The notes beneath the pieces are model-generated. The model was not told the origin of the DNA. It made no database searches and worked only from the letters and a program-made list of their open reading frames with translations. Positions 8,868 through 17,130 of a stretch of 64,000 nucleotides of DNA are shown piece by piece. Position 1 is the first letter of the stretch. The number at the start of each line of letters is the position of its first letter. The translations under genes and the position numbers were made by a program. Source of the DNA: Maribacter sp. Lineage in GTDB: Bacteria > Bacteroidota > Bacteroidia > Flavobacteriales > Flavobacteriaceae. The DNA is taken from the NCBI GenBank assembly GCA_020629285.1, contig JAHDDP010000013.1, positions 22,445-86,444 on the forward strand, given 5' to 3'.

Positions 8868-9021
8868 TTTTAAGCATATCAAATCACACCAAAATGATAC
8901 AAATAATTGATTTTTAATTACTTATATTTTTATTCATACTCATTTGAATCGATATGATACAATAAAATGTGTTACCCATGTGTTACCCCGAATGTTTATC
9001 TTTATAAAAAATCGGTAAGAT
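8868..9021. promoter_or_regulatory. Left-end control region: putative integrase arm sites and int promoter
   Basis: Holds the tandem motif GTGTTACCCATGTGTTACCC at 8969-8988, which recurs in the same orientation at the other end of the element (19972-19991). A 9-bp direct repeat ATGATACAA occurs at 8894-8902 and 8954-8962. TATCTTTA near 8997-9004 could be the -7 box for the integrase gene. The role as integrase arm sites is inferred from the symmetrical position. Confidence 0.55.
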
Positions 9022-10248
9022 ATGGCAACCTTAAAAACAGTTTTACACACCAAAACCGACACAAAAGGAAACAAAGATTATAGACTTGCTCTGCGGCTCA
9101 CTGTAAATCGAAAACGAAGTTATTATCATTTGGGGCAAAAGATAGACCCAAAATTTTGGGATGAACAAGCTGGAAAAGTAAAATCTTCACATTCAAGACA
9201 TAAGCAGTTGAATAGGTTGATAAGAAAGAAATATGATGAAATAGAAGATATCATTTTTGAAATGGAAGCTTCAAAACAGAATTATTCCGCAAAACAGATA
9301 ATAGACTCCATCAGAAAAAACACCAAGAGACTATCGTTTTTTGAACTTGCCGATGAGCATGTCGAAGATTTAATCAAAGCAAATAATCATAACAGAGCAA
9401 TTTCCGATAGAAGTAAAATCAACAGAATAAAAGAATTCGCTAAAAAGCGCAACATAGAGTTTGAAGAAATTGACGAAAATTTATTGAAAAAATTGAAAAT
9501 TTATCTCCGTACTACTGCAAGACTATCCGAACGATCCGTTATGAATATTTTCGTCATGATTCGATTACTATATAATAAGGCCATCAGCAGAAAAATAGTA
9601 GATAGAAAGTTTTACCCTTTCGGGAAGGACAAAATAAAAATCAAATATCCCCAGACCATTAAAATAGGTTTGGATGAAACCGAAATTCGTAAAATTGAAG
9701 AACTTGACTTGGACCCAAGAACATCCGTATGGCATACTAGAAATGTATTTTTATTTTCATTCTATCTTGCGGGAATACGGATTTCAGACGTTTTAAGGAT
9801 GAGATGGTCCGATATTGTCGGAGGCAGATTATATTACAAGATGAGTAAAAATGACAAAGCTGATTCTTTAAAACTCCCAACGCCCGTAATTACTATTTTA
9901 TCATATTATCGAAAAGATAAAAAAACCAAATCCGATTATATTTTTCCAGAACTCAAGACCATACATATTAAAGATTCAAAAGCTATCTATTCGAGAATTA
10001 AAACCTCAATTAAAAGACTTAATTCAAATCTGACCATTATTGCGGACCTTGCCGGAATCGACAAAAAAATCACCAATCATATTGCCCGTCATAGTTTTGG
10101 AAATATAGCCGGAGATAAAGTTTCTCCACAAATGCTTCAGAAATTATATCGACATACTCATCTAAGCACTACTATAGGTTATCAAGGCAACTTCATTCAC
10201 AAGAACGCTGATGAAGCTTTGAACGCAATAATTAATTTTTCTAAATAA
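9022..10248 (+). CDS. Tyrosine recombinase / site-specific integrase of the element
   Basis: 408 residues. N-terminal Arm-DNA-binding region (~1-90), core-binding SAM-like region (~105-195) and C-terminal catalytic domain. Catalytic residues visible: R253 (AGIRISDVLRMRW), a Lys in KMSKNDK, H353xxR356 (HIARHSFG), H378 (YRHTHLSTT) and nucleophile Y387 (TIGYQ). It should excise and integrate the element at tRNA-Leu. It sits 155 bp inside attL and reads inward. Base composition is more AT-rich than the other element genes. The set of catalytic residues appears complete, so an active enzyme is likely. Confidence 0.93.
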   Translation: MATLKTVLHTKTDTKGNKDYRLALRLTVNRKRSYYHLGQKIDPKFWDEQAGKVKSSHSRHKQLNRLIRKKYDEIEDIIFEMEASKQNYSAKQIIDSIRKNTKRLSFFELADEHVEDLIKANNHNRAISDRSKINRIKEFAKKRNIEFEEIDENLLKKLKIYLRTTARLSERSVMNIFVMIRLLYNKAISRKIVDRKFYPFGKDKIKIKYPQTIKIGLDETEIRKIEELDLDPRTSVWHTRNVFLFSFYLAGIRISDVLRMRWSDIVGGRLYYKMSKNDKADSLKLPTPVITILSYYRKDKKTKSDYIFPELKTIHIKDSKAIYSRIKTSIKRLNSNLTIIADLAGIDKKITNHIARHSFGNIAGDKVSPQMLQKLYRHTHLSTTIGYQGNFIHKNADEALNAIINFSK

Positions 10249-10474
10249 TCATGGAATTGTAAATATTTAAAACGAAATAATCTTTTCTGTCCCGTAAAAA
10301 GTGAATTAGCAGGGCTATTAAAAAAGACCAAGAAAAGGACACATCAACAGTGTGCCTTATGATTTTGGAAAATAGTATTGTAAAAGGGCCGTTTCAGAGG
10401 ACAGTTTTGTCATAGTTATTCCTCGGTTACAAAATGTGTTATCTATATACTATTTATTTGAAATTGATAACGAC

Positions 10475-11386
10475 TCAATTCAGATTCCGAAATTCATTGG
10501 GTGCGACCCCCGTGCTTTTTTTGAACATCCGGCTAAAGTGCTGGGGATATTTAAAGCCTAGTTCGTAGGCAATCTCCGATATACTCTTATCCACATTATA
10601 AATTCGTTCTTTCGCAAGATTAATGACCTTTAAATGAATATGTTCCTGTGGCGACTTGCCCGTTTCTTTTTTGACCAAATCGCCAAAATAGTTGGGGGAT
10701 AAATGTAGCTGCTCGGCAAAGTGGCTTACCGAGGGCAAACCATATTTCTTTGGTTTTTCCGATGAAAAGTAACCATTCAGAAGTACTTCAAACTTTTGTA
10801 ATGATGATTTGTTTGCCTCTTCCCGGGTTATAAACTGCCTATCGTAAAAGCGGGTACAATAATCCAACAACAATTCTAGATTGGCAGTAATCAAATGCTT
10901 ACTGTGCTTGTCGATATTTTGCTCCAGTTCAAATTGTATTTTTTCTATTGAACTAAGGATGACTTTACGTTCTTTTGAAGAAAGATGGAGCGCCTCATTT
11001 GAGGTGTAGGAGAAAAAATTATATTGATTTATTTTTTCAGCGAGGGTCGTCCCAAACAATAAATCAGGATGGAATAAAAGTGCGTATCCTTTCGGTACGT
11101 AATCGGGATCTAAATTTCCGAACTCGATGATTTGGTTCGGGGCCATAAAAACAAGCGTACCCTCATCATAATCATACGATTTGCCTCCGTACATCAATTT
11201 ACATCCTTTGGCATCTTTTAAGAAGATAGCGTAACACTGATAATGAAAGGCATCATAGTCTTTGTTAGTGTAACCTGTTTCGTTTACTTTGTCAAAATCC
11301 ACAACACATATCAATGGATGCTGAACCTCATAATTTCTTAACTTACAGTAATCTGCAACCGACCTGATATAAAGGATGTTTTCCAT
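10475..11386 (-). CDS. AraC family transcriptional regulator
   Basis: I prefer the start MENILYIRS at 11386 (303 aa); a longer frame adds a residue run not typical of the family. The N-terminal half is a cupin-like sensor region, and the C-terminal ~100 residues are the double-HTH AraC domain (FAEQLHLSPNYFGDLVKKETG, then SISEIAYELGFKYPQHFSRMFK). It is divergent from the cargo operon, with a 159-bp shared region to 11546, so it probably controls that operon. A TTG-N21-TATCTTTA promoter can be read on the minus strand just upstream. Confidence 0.88.
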   Translation of the reverse strand: MENILYIRSVADYCKLRNYEVQHPLICVVDFDKVNETGYTNKDYDAFHYQCYAIFLKDAKGCKLMYGGKSYDYDEGTLVFMAPNQIIEFGNLDPDYVPKGYALLFHPDLLFGTTLAEKINQYNFFSYTSNEALHLSSKERKVILSSIEKIQFELEQNIDKHSKHLITANLELLLDYCTRFYDRQFITREEANKSSLQKFEVLLNGYFSSEKPKKYGLPSVSHFAEQLHLSPNYFGDLVKKETGKSPQEHIHLKVINLAKERIYNVDKSISEIAYELGFKYPQHFSRMFKKSTGVAPNEFRNLN

Positions 11387-11545
11387 AATCCGAAAGAATT
11401 TGGAATAAAGATAGCTGAAAGGAAGGTACCAGATCAAGCGTATTGGCACCAATCAGTAAAAATGGTCGGTAAAACAGTAATCGATATACAAAAAGCGCAA
11501 ATACGAATCGATACCTTTGTTTATGAATACATAAAATACATTTTT
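11387..11545. promoter_or_regulatory. Divergent promoter region of AraC gene and cargo operon
   Basis: TACCTTTG at 11512-11519 matches the flavobacterial -7 consensus TAnnTTTG and lies 26 bp before the ATG at 11546. On the other strand TTG-N21-TATCTTTA faces the AraC gene. No -33 TTG is clear for the operon, which fits an activator-dependent promoter. Confidence 0.5.
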
Positions 11546-12046
11546 ATGAGAGTATCCTTACTATTTTTATCCTTGGCTCTTTGTGTTGTAGGGTGCAAAC
11601 AGAAAGGGGATGTAAATGGGAAATCTGTCCAAGCTAAAGCAGATAGTGCTACCGTTTCACAAAACGTAAAAACCGGTATAGCCATACAAAATACGACCTA
11701 CGGCAGTAGTGATGTGGAAATGATGTACCGCATATCGGAAATCGAAATATATCCAGATGATTTAGAGGCATATAATGCTATTTTGAAAGAAGAAACATCC
11801 GCTTCGGTACGGTTAGAGGCTGGAGTAATCGCTATTTTCCCGATGTACCAAAAAGAGAATCCCAACCAATTCAGGATATTGGAAATCTATGCAAGTCAAG
11901 AAGCATATCATTCACATTTGCAAACGCCACATTTCAAGCATTACAAAGAAGCCACGCTGAAGATGGTCAAGTCTTTAAAATTAGTGAATATGGAGACTTT
12001 GGACGAGGACACTGTCGATTTAATCTTTAGAAAAACCGGACAATGA
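11546..12046 (+). CDS. Lipoprotein with antibiotic-biosynthesis-monooxygenase (ABM)-like domain
   Basis: I chose the ATG at 11546, which gives a clean lipoprotein signal (MRVSLLFLSLALCVVGC). Residues ~65-160 look like a dimeric alpha/beta-barrel ABM/YgiN-type domain (MYRISEIEIYPDDLEAYNAI, then QFRILEIYASQEAYHSHLQT and HFKHYKEAT). Such domains act in quinol or aromatic-compound oxidation without cofactors. First gene of the cargo operon; its stop overlaps the next start by 4 nt. An export location is unusual for this fold. Function beyond the family is inferred. Confidence 0.75.
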   Translation: MRVSLLFLSLALCVVGCKQKGDVNGKSVQAKADSATVSQNVKTGIAIQNTTYGSSDVEMMYRISEIEIYPDDLEAYNAILKEETSASVRLEAGVIAIFPMYQKENPNQFRILEIYASQEAYHSHLQTPHFKHYKEATLKMVKSLKLVNMETLDEDTVDLIFRKTGQ

Positions 12047-13167
12047 AAAATTCTTTAAAAGTTATAATTATTCTTATAGTTACAATGCACATTTTCGGAT
12101 GCAAGGAAAACAATACCGAGCAGACCAAGACTATCGATAATACCATTGATAGTACAATCATTGCAATTAAGGAACAGGGTACATTTGCCATCGGGGGCAC
12201 TGTTAAAGAGAGTCCCGGAACTTTTGACCCCATAGCTAATGGCGCATTCAATCCTACAGATCAAAGCACGGATGGCCAAACCCTGCACGGTGACCACGCA
12301 TCGGTATTCTATCAGATTCCTATTAATGCGAGGGATTTACCTCTCGTATTCTGGCACGGCTATGGGCAGTCGATGCGCACTTGGCAAAGTACTCCCGATG
12401 GTCGGGAAGGCTTTCAGAGCATTTTCTTGAGAAAGGGCTTTCCGGTCTATTTATTGGACCAACCAAGACGAGGCCTTGCAGGTCAAAGTCTGGAACCTGG
12501 AACATTGCAGGCCAGAACGGAAGACCAGCTTTGGTTCGGTATTTTCAGAATGGGCGAGGGAACAGAATTTTATCCAGACGTACAATTTTCCAAAGATCCC
12601 GAAGCGCTCAACCAGTTCTTTCGTCGGAGCACGCCTGACACGGGACCATTGGATATCGATCTTAATATAGATGCAGTTTCGGCGCTGTTCGATAAGATAG
12701 GTGATGGCGTTTTGGTTACCCATTCCCATAGCGGAGGGCAAGGATGGCTTACGGCATTGGAAAGCGACAATATCAAAGCCATTGTGTCCTATGAGCCCGG
12801 TAGTAATTTTGTGTTCCCTGAAGATAATGTTCCAGAGCCGATATCGTATGTAGGTGGTGCGTTGCGTGCGCGTGGTGTCGCTATGAAGGAATTTGAAAAG
12901 CTGACCAAAATTTCTATCGTGATTTACTATGGGGATTATATCCCGGAAACCGAAGTAGAAAATCCCGGCCAAGAGCAATGGCGTGCCGCGCTTTTGATGG
13001 CGCGTAAATGGACAGAAGCAGTGAATGATGCCGGAGGGGATGTTACACTTGTTGTATTGCCGGAAAAAGGCATCAAAGGAAATACCCACTTCCCCATGTC
13101 GGATCTGAACAATCAAGAAATAGCCGATTTGATGTACAAATGGCTCGCAGAAAAAGAATTGAACTAA
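12043..13167 (+). CDS. Alpha/beta hydrolase lipoprotein, esterase-713-like
   Basis: 374 residues with a lipobox at HIFGC (Cys20). Oxyanion-hole region LVFWHGYGQS (~101-110). The nucleophile elbow reads SHSGG with S230, a non-standard form of GxSxG, as in the esterase-713-like group. H349 in NTHFPM is the likely catalytic base; the acid is not certain. It probably hydrolyses an ester or lactone outside the cytoplasm. Start overlaps the previous gene by 4 nt, and the next gene follows by 12 bp, so translation is likely coupled. Confidence 0.78.
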   Translation: MKNSLKVIIILIVTMHIFGCKENNTEQTKTIDNTIDSTIIAIKEQGTFAIGGTVKESPGTFDPIANGAFNPTDQSTDGQTLHGDHASVFYQIPINARDLPLVFWHGYGQSMRTWQSTPDGREGFQSIFLRKGFPVYLLDQPRRGLAGQSLEPGTLQARTEDQLWFGIFRMGEGTEFYPDVQFSKDPEALNQFFRRSTPDTGPLDIDLNIDAVSALFDKIGDGVLVTHSHSGGQGWLTALESDNIKAIVSYEPGSNFVFPEDNVPEPISYVGGALRARGVAMKEFEKLTKISIVIYYGDYIPETEVENPGQEQWRAALLMARKWTEAVNDAGGDVTLVVLPEKGIKGNTHFPMSDLNNQEIADLMYKWLAEKELN

Positions 13168-13179
13168 AATTATAAGCAA

Positions 13180-13653
13180 ATGAAAAATCTAATCACAACA
13201 GTATTACTTATTATTCCTATTTGTGTTTTTGCACAACATAGCGACTACGAAGTTTCTTCATACAAAGAAGAAGGCTTTAAGGCTCCGAATACTCATTACA
13301 TAGGCGAGGCTTGGTTGAACAGCGTACTGGAGGCCGACGATCCAACGGACTTTAATATTACCAAAGCAACCTTTAAGGCAAATTCTACGTTGGACTGGCA
13401 CAAACATTCATCATCCCAAGTCCTTATCTACGTAGACGGCGAAGGATACTATCAAGAAAGAGGAAAAGATCCTGTGATTCTTAAAGCAGGTGATGTGATT
13501 AAATGCGATAAGGACACAGAGCATTGGCACTCATCCACCAAGGAAAACGATGTTACCTATCTGGCCATTTACGGTGGAGCACAACCTACCACGTGGACCG
13601 AGGTGCTTACCCAAGAATATTACGATAGCGTAGCGAATAAACTCAAGGACTGA
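13180..13653 (+). CDS. Secreted cupin-domain protein, first copy
   Basis: 157 residues with a Sec signal (LITTVLLIIPICVFAQ). Single-domain cupin with metal ligands visible in LDWHKHSSSQ (two His and a Gln) and HWHSS (His). The motif DGEGYYQERG and overall length match manganese cupins related to bacterial hydroxynitrile lyases, often annotated (R)-mandelonitrile lyase-like; the true reaction is unknown. A related cupin lies two genes downstream, so the operon holds a pair that may have arisen by duplication. Confidence 0.82.
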   Translation: MKNLITTVLLIIPICVFAQHSDYEVSSYKEEGFKAPNTHYIGEAWLNSVLEADDPTDFNITKATFKANSTLDWHKHSSSQVLIYVDGEGYYQERGKDPVILKAGDVIKCDKDTEHWHSSTKENDVTYLAIYGGAQPTTWTEVLTQEYYDSVANKLKD

Positions 13654-13696
13654 TTTACCACTGACAAGGTTGAAGTTTTTAACACCTGAACATATT

Positions 13697-14437
13697 ATGA
13701 TTTCGAAAAAGCCTCTTAAAATCAAAAACTTGTTGCTATTTGCGGTCCTGATTTTTGGATTGCAATCCAATGCACAGCAAACAGAACTAAACGACAATGT
13801 TTTATCAGACCAAGAAAAAAGCATTGTCAAAATTGCCAGTCATACCGCCCAAGGCAATTTGAAACAGCTTAAGGAAGTATTGAATGAAGGATTGGATAAC
13901 GAGCTTACTGTTAATGAAACGAAGGAGATTTTAGTACATCTTTACGCCTATGCAGGATTCCCAAGAAGTATACGTGGCTTGCAAACCCTTCTCGAAGTGC
14001 TGGAAGAAAGAACGGCAAAAGGAATAGCAGATGATTGGGGGCCAGAAGCCTCTCTCATTACCGATTCCCGAACCAAGTATGAGCGTGGAAAGACTATTTT
14101 GGAAGAGCTTGTCGGAAGCCCGTTGGAAGGAAAACCCGAATATCAGGAATTTTCGCCCGAAATGGACAGATTCCTGAAAGAACATCTTTTTACAGATGTA
14201 TTTGAGCGGGATGTGCTCAGTTACAAACAGCGAGAATTGGTAACCATTTCGGTTATCGCTAGTTTGGGCACCTTGGAACCTATGTTAAGAAGTCATTACA
14301 ATCTTTCGCTCAATGTAGGTTGGCAGCCAGAGCAATTGGAGAATTTCGTTCAAATAATAGCGACCACGGCCTGGGAAGAAAAAGCCAAATCCGCCAATTC
14401 AGTATTAAATCAAGTCCTTGATAACCATGAAAAATAA
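13697..14437 (+). CDS. Secreted carboxymuconolactone decarboxylase family protein
   Basis: The start at 13697 (MISKKPLK) gives a standard signal peptide ending near LQSNAQ; an ATG at 13670 would add nine residues. Two CMD-like repeats follow: ~55-120 (ELTVNETKEILVHLYAYAGFPR) and ~160-245 (LSYKQRELVTISVIASLGTLEPMLRSH). No CxxC pair of the AhpD peroxidase type is present. CMD/cupin neighbours are common in aromatic or aldehyde metabolism operons. The extracytoplasmic location matches the other cargo proteins. Confidence 0.82.
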   Translation: MISKKPLKIKNLLLFAVLIFGLQSNAQQTELNDNVLSDQEKSIVKIASHTAQGNLKQLKEVLNEGLDNELTVNETKEILVHLYAYAGFPRSIRGLQTLLEVLEERTAKGIADDWGPEASLITDSRTKYERGKTILEELVGSPLEGKPEYQEFSPEMDRFLKEHLFTDVFERDVLSYKQRELVTISVIASLGTLEPMLRSHYNLSLNVGWQPEQLENFVQIIATTAWEEKAKSANSVLNQVLDNHEK

Positions 14438-14454
14438 CGTTCAAAAAATACCCA

Positions 14455-14928
14455 ATGATGCAAAAACGAATATCTTTTATTGTTACGATAGCCGCGCTGA
14501 TTCTAACAGGGTGCGCAGAGCATAAAGAACGTGTCGCAGAAGACGTTTCAATTTTTCCTGACGGACGGAAAATCGATAACGATAATTTTAATGGTGTCGC
14601 TTGGCTTACGATGCTTGCGGAGTCAGATAGCCTAAATACGATGTATGCTGCAAATGTAAGATTTGAACCGGGTACAAGAACCAATTGGCACTCACACCCC
14701 GCCGGGCAATTGCTCATAGTAATTGACGGGGAAGGTTATTATCAAGAAAAAGGACAACCTAAACGAATTCTACGGAAAGGGGATGCGGTAAAGTGTCCAC
14801 CGGACACCCCACATTGGCATGGAGCAAGTCTCGATAGCGACTTTTCACACATTGCGGTTTCCAGTAGCGAAAATGGCCCCACAGAATGGCATGAGCCGGT
14901 TTCCGATGGTGAATATTTTGGTCAATAA
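14455..14928 (+). CDS. Cupin-domain lipoprotein, second copy
   Basis: 157 residues, lipobox LILTGC, then a cupin with ligands in TNWHSHPAGQ and HWHGA (His, His, Gln, His) and DGEGYYQEKG, very like the first cupin at 13180 and like manganese hydroxynitrile-lyase cupins. It begins 17 bp after the CMD gene and is the last gene of the cargo operon. All five operon products have export signals, so they likely work together in the periplasm or at the membrane surface. The substrate is unknown. Confidence 0.82.
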   Translation: MMQKRISFIVTIAALILTGCAEHKERVAEDVSIFPDGRKIDNDNFNGVAWLTMLAESDSLNTMYAANVRFEPGTRTNWHSHPAGQLLIVIDGEGYYQEKGQPKRILRKGDAVKCPPDTPHWHGASLDSDFSHIAVSSSENGPTEWHEPVSDGEYFGQ

Positions 14929-15400
14929 ATTTCAAAGACTAGAATATTGTATAGCTTGGGGGCATAGTTCCTTGATAGCAACGATTTTTTGGACACTCCA
15001 ATAAAACTATTTTCGGGTAGCTAGCTTTTTAAATTTTAAGTAATGCCATACTTAAACAAATGGCACATTTTGGATTTATCCAAATGTGTAATTTGTCTTT
15101 TAACTACACTTTTTTTCTTGATTATTAAATTGTCAATTGTTGATAACTCAAAATCCTTCCAGTTTTAAAAAAAATCAAATGGTACCATTTGAATCGTTTT
15201 GAAACCAAATTTTATTCACTAAATGATATTTGGTTTCTTTTGTACCGATTTGACACAAGTCGTTGTTTATCAAATATTTGTGGATAAAATTAGTGAATCA
15301 ACCTTACCTTTTCCCCTCCTTCTTTTTACCTTTATCCATAGAATTCCACAAAAGAAAACAAAAGCGCTTTTGTTCATTTTTTAATCTAAAAAGAAACAAA
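14929..15400. promoter_or_regulatory. Non-coding region with clustered palindromes upstream of the HTH gene
   Basis: About 470 AT-rich bases with no convincing gene. Dyads seen: CACATTTTGGA-TTTA-TCCAAATGTG (15064-15088, one bulge), the 18-bp perfect palindrome TCAAATGGTACCATTTGA (15175-15192), GAAACCAAAT with ATTTGGTTTC (15201-15210 and 15228-15237), and CAAATATTTG (15271-15280). They share the core CAAAT/ATTTG. They could be operator sites for the downstream HTH protein or part of a replication/excision control region. Confidence 0.55.
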
Positions 15401-15670
15401 ATGGACAATTTTTTGATACTCGAACGGCTCGACCGTTTGGAAAGACTGTTGATTGACAATAAAGAGGTACTGACCTTTGAGGAAACATGTGACTACACAG
15501 GTATATCCAGAAGCTATCTGTACAAACTTACCGCCGCGGGGCATATCCCGCACTCCAAACCCAACGGGAAACTGATCTTTTTCGAAAGGAAGAAAATCGT
15601 CGATTGGCTGCTCCAAAACGAACGGAAACCCATTCCTGAAATCGAGACTATAGCGGAACCAGTTGGTTAG
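15401..15670 (+). CDS. Helix-turn-helix (excisionase/MerR-like) DNA-binding protein
   Basis: 89 residues from the ATG at 15401 (MDNFLILERLDRLERLL). The central HTH_17-type motif is TFEETCDYTGISRSYLYKLTAAGHIPHSKPNGKLIFFERKKI, a winged HTH as in excisionases and element control proteins. It is the first gene of the replication/mobilization module and lies just downstream of the palindrome cluster, so self-regulation or a directionality-factor role is plausible. The longer frame from 15263 is rejected because its extra residues look non-coding. Confidence 0.82.
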   Translation: MDNFLILERLDRLERLLIDNKEVLTFEETCDYTGISRSYLYKLTAAGHIPHSKPNGKLIFFERKKIVDWLLQNERKPIPEIETIAEPVG

Positions 15671-15744
15671 GCAATACCAATCCTGGATTTTATCAATCTA
15701 TACTACGCCTTAGGAATCACCTTTGGCCTCTAAAACCTTATCAT

Positions 15745-16950
15745 ATGAAATCAATTCCTTATTTAAGGGTGGGCACTTCGTACTACAAATTGGTACAGGC
15801 ACCAACTATCGCCGGGCATTTCAACGAGATCCTGGTCCATTGGAACATCGAGACCATCCGCCAGGACCATGGGAAGGATTACCTGAGCAAGGTGCCCAAG
15901 TACGATGGCTTTACCTGTATCCCGAGCCATATCGATTTCAAGCAGGAATACAAAGGGTTCTACAATACCTATTCCCCGTTACCTGCAATCCCCAAAGAAG
16001 GGGAATACCATACCTCATTGGGATTCGTCGAACACATATTCGGGAAGCACTATGAACTGGGTTTGGACTACTTACAACTGTTATATACAAGGCCGGTACA
16101 GGTATTGCCTATACTTTGTTTGGTCTCCAAGGAACGTTCCACGGGCAAGAGTACTTTTTTAAAGTGGTTGAAGGCCATATTCGACAATAACCTGACCTAT
16201 CTGACCAATGACAGTTTCAGCAGCCAGTTCAATGCGGATTGGGCCAATAAGCTTCTCATCTGTATCGACGAGGTACTGTTCAACAAGGAAGAGCTTACCG
16301 AGCGCATCAAGTACCTGAGCACGACCAATATCAACAAATTGGAGGCCAAGGGAAAGGACAAGCGGGAAGTTGAGTTCTTCGGAAAGTTCGTTCTCTGTAG
16401 CAACAATGAGGATAATTTTATCAAGATAGACGGGAACGAGACCCGATTTTGGGTACTGAAGATACCAGTGTTAAAAAAAGAGAAAACGGATTTCCTCCAA
16501 CAACTGGTATCCGAAATACCAGCTTTCCTATGCTATCTGCAAAAAAGACGATTGTCTTCCGGGCATACCACCAGAATGTGGTTTACACCAAAACAGATTA
16601 GAACAGCCGCGTTAAAAAAGTTGGTGCAGAACAACCGCAATAGGGTTGAAAAGGAACTTGCCACGATTCTTCTTGGGGCCATGGAACAGTTCGATACCGA
16701 GGAAATACACCTTTGCCCCTTGGATGCCTTGCAGTTGTTGAACCGGACACGGATAAAGACAGATCTGACCCAACTCCGAAGATTGCTGAAAAGGGATTGG
16801 AAACTGGACAACAGGGACAATACCTTGAGCTATCAAAAACTGGTCATCTGGCAGGATGCCTCAATGCAGCTGCTGGATGCCAAGGGAAGGTATTTTATTG
16901 TCGAGAAATCTTTTTTGCTCGAAAATTTCGATGAAACGATGACAAATTGA
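15745..16950 (+). CDS. Primase-helicase family (SF3-like) ATPase
   Basis: 401 residues. Walker A KERSTGKST at 129-137, Walker B LICIDE at ~171-176, and a conserved sensor stretch FVLCSNNED (~216-224) followed by DGNETRFWVL with the likely arginine finger R234. This is the DUF5906/virulence-E type helicase common in Bacteroidota mobile elements, which unwinds element DNA during replication. The N-terminal ~90 residues have no clear domain. It is paired with the Toprim primase downstream, as expected for an element encoding its own replication start. Confidence 0.82.
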   Translation: MKSIPYLRVGTSYYKLVQAPTIAGHFNEILVHWNIETIRQDHGKDYLSKVPKYDGFTCIPSHIDFKQEYKGFYNTYSPLPAIPKEGEYHTSLGFVEHIFGKHYELGLDYLQLLYTRPVQVLPILCLVSKERSTGKSTFLKWLKAIFDNNLTYLTNDSFSSQFNADWANKLLICIDEVLFNKEELTERIKYLSTTNINKLEAKGKDKREVEFFGKFVLCSNNEDNFIKIDGNETRFWVLKIPVLKKEKTDFLQQLVSEIPAFLCYLQKRRLSSGHTTRMWFTPKQIRTAALKKLVQNNRNRVEKELATILLGAMEQFDTEEIHLCPLDALQLLNRTRIKTDLTQLRRLLKRDWKLDNRDNTLSYQKLVIWQDASMQLLDAKGRYFIVEKSFLLENFDETMTN

Positions 16951-17130
16951 ACTGACCCCTTTGTTTATCGATGCTTAGGCCGTCATCATTATATCATCAT
17001 TTGTTCATCAAAAAATAGAACGATGAGAATTAAGGTCGAATAAAAAAGTAAAATGATGAATCGATGAACAGAACGATGAAGCAAAAACCTTAATGAATAC
17101 TGATGCTCTGGAAGGAATTCATCAAATCAT
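16929..17130. repeat. GATGA/TCATC repeat cluster between helicase and primase genes
   Basis: About eleven GATGA or TCATC pentamers within 200 bp, spanning the end of the helicase gene, the 142-bp gap and the start of the primase gene. Examples: GATGAATCGATGAAC and AACGATGAAG near 17054-17080 and TCATCATTATATCATCATTTG at 16983 onward. The two orientations could pair into a hairpin. It may be an iteron-like origin, an attenuator, or composition bias. Confidence 0.4.

Noticed and set aside
12451..13179. 242-codon open frame on the minus strand opposite the esterase-like gene
   Set aside because: It lies fully inside a well-supported lipoprotein hydrolase gene on the plus strand, and its residues look like non-coding frame sequence (many His, Ile and Phe runs, no domain).
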